From the NCBI GenBank assembly GCA_964477085.1, contig CAYZDF010000006.1:13192-77191 (forward strand): a DNA stretch of 64,000 bases. Direction: 5' to 3'. The stretch comes from Dichloromethanomonas sp964477085 (GTDB taxonomy: Bacteria; Bacillota; Desulfitobacteriia; Desulfitobacteriales; Syntrophobotulaceae). Numbering within the stretch: position 1 is the first letter of the stretch; each line of letters opens with the position of its first letter. The notes under the pieces are model-generated. The model saw only the letters and a list, made by a program, of their open reading frames with translations. It did no database searches and was not told the origin of the DNA. Below are positions 16,395 to 24,806 of this stretch, piece after piece. A program made the translations under genes and the position numbers.

Positions 16395-17474
16395 ATGAGA
16401 CAGAGAATTGAAGTTGGTGGAAGTCATGGATATCCCTTGTTTTTAGGTGCCTCAATTGAAGAGTTCGGCAGCTATCTCAATGACCGCTATGGAACGAACG
16501 GGCATTATCTGATTATTACCAATACGTTAGTTGCTGATCATTATGCCGATAAATTATTAGGTGGATTGAATCAGTTTCGGACAGAACTAATCATAGTACC
16601 TGACAGCGAGGAGGAAAAATCACTCAGTCGCATCAGTAAACTAACCGAACAGGCTTTGCGTTGTCGTGCCGACCGAGATACCATGGTGGTCGCTCTCGGA
16701 GGAGGTGTCATCGGTGATTTGGCTGGCTTTTTTGCCAGTATATTTATGCGTGGGTTGCGCTATATTCACATTCCGACAACCCTGCTCGCTCAGATTGATT
16801 CCAGTATTGGTGGGAAAGTGGCAGTTAATCATCCTTCAGGCAAGAATCTTTTGGGAGCATTCTATCCACCTCAGGCGGTCTGGACAGATTTTACGACATT
16901 GGAGACTCTCCCTTGGCTTGAAATCCAAAACGGACTGGCTGAAACCATCAAGCATTCTTTAGTGGCAGACTCTAATCTTTTTGAATTTATTGAAGACCAT
17001 GTTGAAGATATAAAAAATCTTAATTATAAAATCATGCAAGAATTGGCCATGCGATCGTTAGCGGTTAAAGTCAGAATAGTTTCGGAAGATGAAAAAGAAA
17101 AGGGTTCGAGAATCCTTCTTAATCTTGGCCACAGCTTTGGTCATGCCTTGGAAACAGATGAAGCCTACCAAGGTGTAACACATGGACAGGGTGTAAGTGT
17201 AGGACTCGTGGCTGCAGCCAATCTGGCTCAGAGCAGGGGTCTCATGACAGAAAAACAGTTGGAAAGAGTAGAGAACCTTTTATATCAATTAGAGCTGCCG
17301 ACATCCATACAGGCACGTGACCCCCAAATCTTACTTGAACATATGGCTGTGGATAAAAAGAATAAAGCTGGAAATAAAGTGTTGGTACTTCCAGTCGGTA
17401 TTGGTAAATCTTCGGTCGCTAGAGATTGTCAAGATGAAGAAATTGTAAAAGTTTGGAAAAAAGTTATGAAATAG
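16395..17474 (+). CDS. aroB: 3-dehydroquinate synthase
   Basis: NAD- and metal-dependent cyclisation of DAHP to 3-dehydroquinate. Motifs: GGGVIGDLAGFFASIFMRG, HIPTTLLAQIDSSIGGK, NGLAETIKHS, the metal-binding LNLGHSFGHALE, and GVSVGLVAAA. The ATG at 16395 is used because it lies just after the aroK stop and gives a normal N-terminus; an ATG at 16371 overlapping aroK is less likely. The ribosome site (AGGTGG) is rather far upstream, consistent with coupling to aroK. The gene ends before a strong hairpin terminator. Confidence 0.95.
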   Translation: MRQRIEVGGSHGYPLFLGASIEEFGSYLNDRYGTNGHYLIITNTLVADHYADKLLGGLNQFRTELIIVPDSEEEKSLSRISKLTEQALRCRADRDTMVVALGGGVIGDLAGFFASIFMRGLRYIHIPTTLLAQIDSSIGGKVAVNHPSGKNLLGAFYPPQAVWTDFTTLETLPWLEIQNGLAETIKHSLVADSNLFEFIEDHVEDIKNLNYKIMQELAMRSLAVKVRIVSEDEKEKGSRILLNLGHSFGHALETDEAYQGVTHGQGVSVGLVAAANLAQSRGLMTEKQLERVENLLYQLELPTSIQARDPQILLEHMAVDKKNKAGNKVLVLPVGIGKSSVARDCQDEEIVKVWKKVMK

Positions 17475-17499
17475 GACTTAAGTCTGAAGGAAATTTACT

Positions 17500-17547
17500 A
17501 ATTATGGCAAAATATGTAATTGCATATTTTGCCATAATTTATTTTAT
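17500..17547 (+). terminator. Strong AT-rich hairpin terminator after aroB
   Basis: A perfect 17-bp stem (17500-17516 with 17523-17539) with a 6-base loop, followed by TATTTTATAG. It separates aroB from the pilin gene 17 bases later, and would block or dampen read-through into the pilus genes. Confidence 0.8.
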
Positions 17548-17563
17548 AGAGTGAAATAAGAAT

Positions 17564-17935
17564 ATGTTATTCCGAAAAGCAGGTGGGTCTATAAACAGGG
17601 GGTTTACATTATGGGAGATGCTGTTGGTACTTCTCATTCTAAGCATGGTTGTTTATATTGCTATTCCCAGTTTTTTAACCACATTCACTGAGGTTAAAAC
17701 TAAAGCCGATAAGGCGAATATTCTAAAATTGGAGAAAGCCGTTCACCTTTATTATCTGGATTCAGGCCAGTATCCTGATTCTCTTGATCAGTTGTTATTC
17801 AGATCACCAGATAACGATAAATGGAACGGCCCATATCTCGAAGAGATACCAAAATATCCATTGGCTGAAGACAAAAGTTACGCTGTCACAGTAAATGGGG
17901 TAATTATAGTTAAGGATTCTAAAATAAAGGATTAG
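17564..17935 (+). CDS. GspG/ComGC-like prepilin
   Basis: A 123-residue pilin subunit. It has a 12-residue basic leader, the cleavage site G/FTLWEMLLVLLIL with Glu at +5, a hydrophobic helix to about residue 35 and a small C-terminal domain with the GspG-like signature SGQYPDSLDQLL and DKWNGPYLEEIPKYP. Trp at +4 is unusual where most prepilins have Leu or Ile. It is the best candidate for a major pseudopilin of this cluster along with the one at 22104. It starts directly after the aroB terminator with only a weak GAGTGA ribosome site. Confidence 0.8.
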   Translation: MLFRKAGGSINRGFTLWEMLLVLLILSMVVYIAIPSFLTTFTEVKTKADKANILKLEKAVHLYYLDSGQYPDSLDQLLFRSPDNDKWNGPYLEEIPKYPLAEDKSYAVTVNGVIIVKDSKIKD

Positions 17936-17987
17936 ACTTTTAATGATAGTGAGGACTAAATTAATGATTAAAAGTGATGGTTAAATA

Positions 17988-18374
17988 ATGATTGCAAAAT
18001 TAAGAGACAAGCGAGGTTATATCCTCCTGGATATCCTGATCGGTTTGTTCATTTTTGGTTTGGGATTTCTGGTTGTAATGGGGCTGATCCAAACATCAGC
18101 ACTCTCTTATCAACAAAGTCACAATATACAGGAAGCTGTTAATCTGGCAGGATCCACTCTGGAACAGGTTATCACCGATATCAATCAGGATAGTATGAAT
18201 CAATATCTATATCTGGATGGCAAGGTCTGTGATGTGGTCGGTAAGTACAGAAGGAAGATCAAAGCAGAGTGGGAGACAGTGGATTTGCTGTTGCTTACGG
18301 TAGAGATCAGATGGATGGAAAAGAATGAGGAAAAGAATTATGACGTGAAGAGTTTGTATTATGTTCAGGAGTAG
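17988..18374 (+). CDS. Minor prepilin (PilV/GspI-like), Asp at +5
   Basis: A 128-residue minor prepilin with leader MIAKLRDKRG followed by YILLDILIGLFIFGLGFLV. The residue at +5 after the predicted cleavage is Asp rather than the usual Glu, and the first mature residue is Tyr. Minor pilins at the tip complex sometimes deviate here, so loss of function is not implied. The remainder has no motif I recognise. Its 3' end overlaps the next prepilin gene by 14 bases, showing tight coupling. Confidence 0.7.
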   Translation: MIAKLRDKRGYILLDILIGLFIFGLGFLVVMGLIQTSALSYQQSHNIQEAVNLAGSTLEQVITDINQDSMNQYLYLDGKVCDVVGKYRRKIKAEWETVDLLLLTVEIRWMEKNEEKNYDVKSLYYVQE

Positions 18375-18840
18375 AAGGCCTGAATCCGGAATGACATTAT
18401 TGGAAGTTCTTCTTTCTTTGGTCCTGACCGGAATTATTATGGGAATGGTTCTAACCCAGTTCATCAGTCATTATCGGCTTTTTAAATCATTGATGACCCA
18501 AGCAGAATTGGATTATTCTCTTCTTAGAGGAGGTCAGGTATTAACAGCAGCAGTCAGAACAGGGCAAGAAGTGGAATGGAAGGATGAGATCCTGCGCGTG
18601 ACCCGGATTCAGGATGAAAAACCGGTTGTTGATTTATATTATCTGGCAGATAAAGATCACAATGGTGTCCTGGATCTATATCGAGAACATCTCTCAGTAC
18701 CTAATCCCGTGGTTAGTGGACTCACTGATCTAAGGTGTATGAAAATTGAAGAAGGTCTTTGGGAGATCTGTTTAGAGGCAAGACTGGGAGATATAAAAAC
18801 AAATTGGAAGAGAAGTGTGAGACAACGTTATGAATTGTAA
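18361..18840 (+). CDS. Minor prepilin (PilW/GspJ-like)
   Basis: A 159-residue prepilin-like protein. The leader MFRSRRPESG is followed by MTLLEVLLSLVLTGIIMGMV, giving a G/M cleavage site, Glu at +5 and a hydrophobic helix. The C-terminal part contains DLYYLADKDHNGVLDLYRE, an acidic loop that resembles a calcium-binding DxDxNGxxD turn as found in some GspG/PilW-type subunits; this is a sequence impression only. It overlaps its neighbours on both sides, consistent with a minor pilin operon. Confidence 0.72.
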   Translation: MFRSRRPESGMTLLEVLLSLVLTGIIMGMVLTQFISHYRLFKSLMTQAELDYSLLRGGQVLTAAVRTGQEVEWKDEILRVTRIQDEKPVVDLYYLADKDHNGVLDLYREHLSVPNPVVSGLTDLRCMKIEEGLWEICLEARLGDIKTNWKRSVRQRYEL

Positions 18841-19234
18841 TTACTGTCATCATCGGCAAAGAGGATTAGTATCCTTGCTCATTTTATTGGTTATTGTTTT
18901 TATTTGCTGGAAAGGAACCACTGTTTTCTATAAAGTGAGTTCTTTAGAGCGCATGACTCGTTATGAAGCTCAGATGATGAAAGCTGCCTTATCCGCAGAC
19001 AGTGGTCTAGAGTGGGCGAAAGCCACCCTTAAAAAAGATCCCTCCTGGGAGGGAGGGACAAAGGATTTTGCCGGAGGATTTATCGTGGTTGAGGTTAAAC
19101 GAAAGGATGAGGGAATTCGTATCTTGGCCAGTGCACAGATCGGAGAGACTAGTCAAATAAGATACGGTGAATATGCTATGAAAGAAGACGGCAGCCTGAC
19201 TTTGATTAACTATGGGGATTTATACGATGAATGA
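18830..19234 (+). CDS. PilX/GspK-like minor pilin candidate
   Basis: A 134-residue protein with one N-terminal hydrophobic segment (LVSLLILLVIVFICW, about residues 13-30) preceded by a basic leader ending RQRG. It lacks the Glu at +5, as GspK and PilX-type tip subunits can. The phrase AQMMKAALSADSGLEWAKATL matches the PilX/GspK habit of a long helix with AEAGLEWA-like residues. It overlaps the preceding minor pilin and the following ATPase gene. Identity is inferred from this helix and the V-W-X order of the minor pilin genes. Confidence 0.65.
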   Translation: MNCNYCHHRQRGLVSLLILLVIVFICWKGTTVFYKVSSLERMTRYEAQMMKAALSADSGLEWAKATLKKDPSWEGGTKDFAGGFIVVEVKRKDEGIRILASAQIGETSQIRYGEYAMKEDGSLTLINYGDLYDE

Positions 19235-20732
19235 GTTTAATAAAATTGTTCCGAGCATTAGCTTGAATCCCACGGTGATAGATTCTACTGCGTTATCCTT
19301 GATTTCTGAAGAGCTGGCCTGGAAACATCACTGTATCCCCATCGGACTGAACAATGGAAGGCTTCAGGTAGCTATGTCAGATCCGATGGATAGTAATGCT
19401 TTGGATGATCTGCGGCTCTATTCCGGCTACCAGATCGAGCCTCTTTTAGCAGATGCGGAAGAAATTCGGATAGCGATACGAGAATGTTTGACGGTCAGCA
19501 AGACGCGCCTGGATAAGATTGAGGAGCATGATTATCTCGTCAACGCCTGGAAAGTAGATGATTATTCAGACTATGCCCTGGAGGCACCAGTCATCAGTCT
19601 GGTTGATTCTATCTTCAGACAGGCTATTTTGGAAAAAGCCAGTGATATTCACTGGGAACCCAAGGAAGAAAACTATATTGTGCGCTTCAGGATCGATGGT
19701 GGATTAGAGATTAAGACCATCTTGCCGGTAGGTATTGCCAGGAGTATTGCCGCCAGGTTAAAAGTGATGGCTGGTTTGGATGTTACTGAGAGGCGTATTC
19801 CTCAAGACGGCCGGATCAAGCTGGACCATGCTGACAAGGTGATTGACATTAGAGTATCCACTTTTGCTACAGTGTGTGGGGAAAAAGTGGTTACAAGGAT
19901 CTTGGACGATCAAACGGCTGGGCTCTCTCTAGCCCAGTTGGGGATGCGTCAAGAAGTAGAAGAAGGGGTCAGGAGTCTACTCCACCAACCCCATGGCTTG
20001 ATCTTGATTTCAGGACCAACGGGCAGTGGGAAAACTACAACACTCTATGCCCTATTGCGGGAGCTGGCTTCAGACAGCCTCAATATAGTGTCCATTGAAG
20101 ATCCGGTAGAATATAGGCTTCAGGGCGTTAATCAAGCTCAGGTCAATACCAAAATCGGTTTTGATTTTGCGGGAGGATTAAGATCCATCCTCCGCCAGGA
20201 TCCGGATATTATCATGGTTGGTGAGATCAGAGATAAGGAGACTGCCCGGATGGCTACCGCAGCAGCGTTAACAGGACATCTAGTCTTATCCACTGTGCAC
20301 ACCAATACAGCTGCTGAAGGATTTGCCAGGATGTTAGATATGGAGATCGAGGCTTATCAGATAGCCGCATCCCTGTGTGGGATTATTGCTCAGAGGCTTG
20401 TTCGGCGTTTGTGTCTTCATTGTCGGGACCCCTATCACGTGCCCCAGGAAGTCCAGGCTGCTTTTGGTTGGCAAGATAGGCTGATGATCTATCGACCCAT
20501 GGGCTGTTCTAAGTGTCGGGGAACCGGTTATCACGGAAGGATTGGTATTCATGAATTTCTTCCTTATAATCCAATCATTAAAGAGCTGGTTATCCAGAAG
20601 AGTAGTTCAGCTCAGTTGGAAAAAGCTGCTCGAAAGCTTGGTATGCTCACACTTTGGGAGGATGGGCTCTCCAAAGTGAGACAAGGATATACATCTCTTG
20701 AAGAAGTCATGAGATTATTAGCAGGAGTTTAA
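19227..20732 (+). CDS. pilB: Type IV pilus / type II secretion assembly ATPase (PilB/GspE family)
   Basis: Cytoplasmic hexameric ATPase that drives pilin polymerisation. After an N-terminal MshEN-like domain come the Walker A GPTGSGKT (263-270), the Asp box SIEDPVEYRLQGVNQ, Walker B DPDIIMVGEIRD and the His box HLVLSTVHTN. A tetracysteine zinc site (CLHC then CSKCRGTGYHGR) marks assembly rather than retraction ATPases. The ATG at 19227 has GGGG upstream and overlaps the previous gene by 8 bases; an ATG at 19212 is also in frame. No PilT homologue follows. Confidence 0.92.
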   Translation: MNEFNKIVPSISLNPTVIDSTALSLISEELAWKHHCIPIGLNNGRLQVAMSDPMDSNALDDLRLYSGYQIEPLLADAEEIRIAIRECLTVSKTRLDKIEEHDYLVNAWKVDDYSDYALEAPVISLVDSIFRQAILEKASDIHWEPKEENYIVRFRIDGGLEIKTILPVGIARSIAARLKVMAGLDVTERRIPQDGRIKLDHADKVIDIRVSTFATVCGEKVVTRILDDQTAGLSLAQLGMRQEVEEGVRSLLHQPHGLILISGPTGSGKTTTLYALLRELASDSLNIVSIEDPVEYRLQGVNQAQVNTKIGFDFAGGLRSILRQDPDIIMVGEIRDKETARMATAAALTGHLVLSTVHTNTAAEGFARMLDMEIEAYQIAASLCGIIAQRLVRRLCLHCRDPYHVPQEVQAAFGWQDRLMIYRPMGCSKCRGTGYHGRIGIHEFLPYNPIIKELVIQKSSSAQLEKAARKLGMLTLWEDGLSKVRQGYTSLEEVMRLLAGV

Positions 20733-20917
20733 AGTTAATAACAAGATTTTCTTAGCAATAACTCCTATTTATTTATTTCTTGTAATGCAATCCATGGAAA
20801 AAGCCATCGATGAGCTTATGAAAAAAGCTTGGTTTCTCCCCAACTCCCCAGGATAAGGCTTCAAGGTAAATTATCTTTTATGGGGTTACCGGCTTAGGAA
20901 TTGAGGAGGGCTGGCTA

Positions 20918-22075
20918 TTGTCTCTTTGGAAATGGAAGGCCATTGATCAAAAAGGAATAACCCATCAGGGATTATGGGAAGAGCAAGATGACCAAGTCAT
21001 TCTATCATCCCTAGCGCATAAGAGGTTATACCCTGTATCCATCAAACGTCTTTTTTTTCGGTCGCTATTGTTGGGAAGGGGATATAATCACAAATTGTAT
21101 TGGGCACGAACGGCTCGTAAAATAGGGACATTGCTGGAAGCAGGTATTCCACTGCTCACCATTACAGATATCATGGCTGCAAAAGAAGCCTGTCCTTACC
21201 GACAAAATCAGTGGCAGAAGGTCAGTGATTCTATTCAAGCAGGTAAGGACTTGTCCAGAAGTCTTAGAGAATTCAATCCCCCTCCGGGAAATTTTCTGGA
21301 AGCCATGGTTCAGGCCGGTGAGAGAAGTGGAACGCTTGACTCTTGTTTATTGGAAACTGCGGGGCAGATGGAAGAAGAATACTTCTTTGATAAGAAGATT
21401 AAAGCCACCTTATTCTACCCCATGCTCCTTTTAGGCATTGCTCTGACAGTGGTCTATGTCTTAAGTCGCTTTGTTCTACCTATGTATGAAGAACTATTTT
21501 CTGGACTTCATGCCGAACTACCTATGCTGACGAGGATATTATTCGAAGTGGGAACGGTAATGCCTTACTTCATTGTGGGAAGCGCGACTTTGGGGATGGT
21601 TATGATTTTCCTGCGGAAAGGGAAGGTCATCTCTCTGCCGGGGACAGGAAATATATTGAGGTTTAGAGCCTTAATGCAATTCAGTACGGTATTGTACCGG
21701 TTATTAGAATCAGGTCTGCCACTCCTGCAATGTGTAAATCTAATGGAAGAGATTACACAGAACGAACAGCTTAATAAAATTATTGTTAGGTTGAAGTACA
21801 CCGTACAGGAAGGAAAGAGAATATCACCGGTATTCCGGACCAATGGGTATTTCCCAATAGAAGCAGCAATGATGCTGGAGGTTGCCGAAGAATCTGGGAG
21901 ACTGGATGAGATGCTGAAGTACAGTGCCACATACTTTAGAAAAGAACTGGAAGAACAATTGGCAATGTACTCGCGAGTGTTAGAACCCGTTTTAGTTTTG
22001 GGTATGGCTGGTATGGTAGCGATTGTTGCCCTGGGCGTTTTGTTACCGATCTTTAACCTAAGTACCCATATTTAA
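20918..22075 (+). CDS. pilC: Type IV pilus inner-membrane platform protein (PilC/GspF)
   Basis: Polytopic platform protein with two GspF domains (about residues 60-180 and 255-375). Motifs include KIGTLLEAGIPLL, MVQAGERSGTLD and, in the second repeat, RLLESGLPLLQ and MLEVAEESGRLDEML. Membrane segments lie near 167-185, 215-235 and 355-380. The start is TTG with GAGGAGGG 7 bases upstream. A 185-base gap separates it from pilB; it holds a 23-codon frame (ATG near 20788) of no recognised identity but no clear promoter or terminator. Confidence 0.92.
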   Translation: MSLWKWKAIDQKGITHQGLWEEQDDQVILSSLAHKRLYPVSIKRLFFRSLLLGRGYNHKLYWARTARKIGTLLEAGIPLLTITDIMAAKEACPYRQNQWQKVSDSIQAGKDLSRSLREFNPPPGNFLEAMVQAGERSGTLDSCLLETAGQMEEEYFFDKKIKATLFYPMLLLGIALTVVYVLSRFVLPMYEELFSGLHAELPMLTRILFEVGTVMPYFIVGSATLGMVMIFLRKGKVISLPGTGNILRFRALMQFSTVLYRLLESGLPLLQCVNLMEEITQNEQLNKIIVRLKYTVQEGKRISPVFRTNGYFPIEAAMMLEVAEESGRLDEMLKYSATYFRKELEEQLAMYSRVLEPVLVLGMAGMVAIVALGVLLPIFNLSTHI

Positions 22076-22103
22076 TAATTATGAAAGATGAGGTTGGTAA
22101 AAG

Positions 22104-22568
22104 ATGGTGTCAAAAAAAGAGTATGGATTCACCTTATTGGAAATTATGCTGGTTGTCGTGATCCTTTCCGTGTTAGCTGCGGTAGCAGTTCCCAGGTTGG
22201 CGGACAGTTCGGAAAGTGCCAGAGAAAAGGCAGACATCACAACGGGGAGAGAGGTTATGTCTGCTCTGGACAGGTATCAGATAGAGACCGGTCATTATCC
22301 GCTTTTAGAAGAGTTAGAGGCTGTTAACGGAGAGGTTAAGGGCGACTTCTTTATACCCGTTTACATCAAGAAATTAGATTGTTCTGTTACCCAACAGAAT
22401 GCGGACGATGAGAAGAAAGGGTTTGGTATTGCCGAATTGAGTGGTGCAGGTAATGAAAATTTTGTACCATCTCATCTCATCATGATTTTATTGACCACTG
22501 ATGGATCAGCTGCTGAAGTAAAAGTCTATGACCGTACACTAGCGAATGTTATCTGGTCTTCGATATGA
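22104..22568 (+). CDS. Type IV prepilin (GspG/PilA-like)
   Basis: A 154-residue prepilin with a very short leader MVSKKEYG and the consensus FTLLEIMLVVVILSVLAAVAVPRL, so cleavage after Gly8 and Glu at +5. The conserved Pro near +22 and the following helix (MSALDRYQIETGHYP) fit major pilins/pseudopilins. Its place between pilC and pilD and its near-consensus N-terminus make it a good candidate for the main filament subunit. GAGGTTGG provides the ribosome site. Confidence 0.85.
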   Translation: MVSKKEYGFTLLEIMLVVVILSVLAAVAVPRLADSSESAREKADITTGREVMSALDRYQIETGHYPLLEELEAVNGEVKGDFFIPVYIKKLDCSVTQQNADDEKKGFGIAELSGAGNENFVPSHLIMILLTTDGSAAEVKVYDRTLANVIWSSI

Positions 22569-22591
22569 TTAGGAAAAGAGGTCTTTGAAAA

Positions 22592-23344
22592 ATGACGCTG
22601 GTCTATGTCGTAATCTGTGGTGTCCTTGGTCTAGTAATCGGTAGTTTCCTGAATGTGGTTATCTTTAGAGTTCCCAATGGTGATTCTATTGTCTCACCTG
22701 GTTCTCACTGTCCGGAATGCGGCCATTTTCTCCGTCCCTGGGAATTGATCCCCGTTATTAGTTATCTAATCCTTGCCGGAAGATGCCGTAAATGCGGAAC
22801 GGCAATTTCCTGGAGACACCCAGCAATCGAATTGATGACTGGACTATTATTCATCTTTACTTATTTGGCTAGGGTAGAAAGAACGACTTTTGGCCTGATC
22901 CTGGATTTGGTCTTCGTCTCTTTGCTCATTGCCTTAACCTTTATTGATATCGATACCTTTCGTCTTCCTGATGTCTTGGTCATTCTCGTTGCTGCTTTAG
23001 CAATGATTAACACCATGGTTACGGATCAGCCGGCCCTTACCAGCAGCTTGTTGGGAGCACTGGGTGTAGGTAGTGTCTTTCTCCTGATTGCCTACTTTTA
23101 TCCGGATGGAATGGGCTTCGGAGATGTCAAATTTGTGGCGGCTCTCGGACTCTACATTGGGTCTCCTGGGATTTTTCTCGGTGTCTTCATCGCCAGTTTG
23201 CTTGGCGTTATTATCGGGGGATTTAGCATTATCATCAATAAAAAAGATCTTAAAGATCCAATTCCATTCGGCCCATTTTTAGCTGCAGGTGTATTGGTAA
23301 TGTTGCTTTTACAAGAAAAGATATTTGCTAATTTTAATATTTGA
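22592..23344 (+). CDS. pilD: Prepilin leader peptidase / N-methyltransferase
   Basis: Polytopic aspartic protease that cleaves and methylates prepilins, the expected processor of the five or six prepilins in this cluster. The N-terminal GSFLNVVIFRVP and the two CxxC pairs (Cys40/43 and about 65/68 in CRKCGTAISWRHP) are present, as are both catalytic Asp regions FIDIDTFRLPD and GMGFGDVKFVAALG. The 250 residues with about eight membrane segments are normal for PilD. RBS AAGAGG precedes ATG. Confidence 0.95.
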   Translation: MTLVYVVICGVLGLVIGSFLNVVIFRVPNGDSIVSPGSHCPECGHFLRPWELIPVISYLILAGRCRKCGTAISWRHPAIELMTGLLFIFTYLARVERTTFGLILDLVFVSLLIALTFIDIDTFRLPDVLVILVAALAMINTMVTDQPALTSSLLGALGVGSVFLLIAYFYPDGMGFGDVKFVAALGLYIGSPGIFLGVFIASLLGVIIGGFSIIINKKDLKDPIPFGPFLAAGVLVMLLLQEKIFANFNI

Positions 23345-23376
23345 GAGAATAGTTAAAGGCCTGAAAGAGGGAAGAT

Positions 23377-24783
23377 ATGGGCAAGGACAGGAACCCTATA
23401 ATTATTTATATCGGACAGAGGGAAGTGCGATTCCTGCGGGAGTACAAGCATCGATGGGGACGAAGGACAACTGTCCACTATGAGAGTGTTGCTTGTGAAA
23501 CTGGCTTCATAAATGGAACCTTAAATGCAGCTTGTCCGTTCTTGTCCGCAATTGTCAAGGCTTATCGGGAAAAGACTTTTTGTAAGAGTTTTGGCAAGAA
23601 AGTTCCAGTCTATTTAATCATCCCCTTTCACAATGGTCTGATTCGTCGGTTCAAAATGCCTTGGATCAAAAAGAAAGATCGGGACTCAGCTATTCGTTAT
23701 TATATCCGGCAGGAGATTCCAATATTAACTGAGGACTTTGCTCTGGACTATAAAGTTGATGAGGATGAATCCAAGGATTACCTCGAAATCCAGTTATGTG
23801 CCGTTCGTAACGATGTGATCAAAGGTTATGCCGAATGTCTGTCCCAAGCGGGATATGACATTAGAGGGGGAGAGTATCTACTCTTAGCCCTGGGAGATTT
23901 TATTGCTTCACAAAATATTGAAGAAGAGGGAGAACTAAGAAATAGGAACGAGAAAAGCATTTGCATATTTACTCTGGGTGAGAACAGAGTTCAATACATC
24001 ATATTTGAAGGCGGGTTCCCTCAGGTTGTCAGAGAGAGCGATCTGAATGAAATCGAAGCAGCGAAGTATCATCTGTATATGATGCTTAAGGATAATGAGA
24101 GTCCTCTCCAAGCTGTTTTCACAGATGACAGTCCTCAAACCCGTATGCTTGCCAATCAGTTGATCGATCAGGGATTGGTGAAAGAAAACAGAGTGTTAGG
24201 ATATTCCGTCAATAAAGGCGAAGGAGTATATAACGATAAAAGTGATATAAGCCATATTAGCTTGGATCAATTGGTATTACAGAAGGCGTTGAAAAGAACT
24301 AAAGACAAGCGGAGTTTCAATCTCTGTAAGACCTTATTGCGTCCCATAAAAGTCAGATTGCTTTTAAACTTGGTGGGAACATCTCTAATTTCTTTATTTC
24401 TCTTAGGGGGAGGATTGGGGTATCCGCTGTGGCAGGATTATCACCAAATACAGGAGGATATAAAGCTCCTTCAGGAGGAGATCAAGCTTATCCATAATGA
24501 TCCGGATCAGATGACCTGGGAGGTGTGGCAGCAGGAACATAAAGCATCTTGTGATAATCTCCAAAGTATTCAGGGTGCCATCCACTATTTGGATCAGGAA
24601 ATGGTAGTAACCAAACTCAACTACAAACAAGGAACGCTCTTTCTTTGGCTGGAATGTCAGCAGAATACCTCCATCACCAGTTTAATCGGAAATCTAATGG
24701 CAGAAGGCTGGAAAGAACCAACCCTGCTGGACTATCAGTATGTCAAAAACCGAATATCCTGCTGTTTGAGTGTGCAGAGGTGA
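23377..24783 (+). CDS. PilM-PilN fusion protein, second pilus platform component
   Basis: A 468-residue protein that joins a PilM-like actin-fold domain and a PilN-like module in one chain. Residues 1-310 are cytoplasmic and carry PilM-type stretches (VYLIIPFHNGLIRRFKMPW, IRYYIRQEIP, FALDYKV, CAVRNDVI). Then one membrane segment (about 326-349), a coiled coil (QIQEDIKLLQEEIKLI) and a short extracytoplasmic domain of about 100 residues follow. PilM and PilN normally bind each other through the PilN tail, so a fusion makes structural sense. Separate PilM and PilN exist at 10168 and 12001. Identity is inferred from layout; similarity to PilM is weak. Confidence 0.65.
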   Translation: MGKDRNPIIIYIGQREVRFLREYKHRWGRRTTVHYESVACETGFINGTLNAACPFLSAIVKAYREKTFCKSFGKKVPVYLIIPFHNGLIRRFKMPWIKKKDRDSAIRYYIRQEIPILTEDFALDYKVDEDESKDYLEIQLCAVRNDVIKGYAECLSQAGYDIRGGEYLLLALGDFIASQNIEEEGELRNRNEKSICIFTLGENRVQYIIFEGGFPQVVRESDLNEIEAAKYHLYMMLKDNESPLQAVFTDDSPQTRMLANQLIDQGLVKENRVLGYSVNKGEGVYNDKSDISHISLDQLVLQKALKRTKDKRSFNLCKTLLRPIKVRLLLNLVGTSLISLFLLGGGLGYPLWQDYHQIQEDIKLLQEEIKLIHNDPDQMTWEVWQQEHKASCDNLQSIQGAIHYLDQEMVVTKLNYKQGTLFLWLECQQNTSITSLIGNLMAEGWKEPTLLDYQYVKNRISCCLSVQR

Positions 24784-24806
24784 ATAATCACAAGAGGGTT
24801 GATTTG

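Noticed and set aside
20880..20900. GGGGTTACCG near 20882 resembles the 3' end of a c-di-GMP-I riboswitch upstream of pilC.
   Set aside because: The conserved GCAAACC and GACGCAAAGC core is absent upstream, so only a ten-base coincidence remains.
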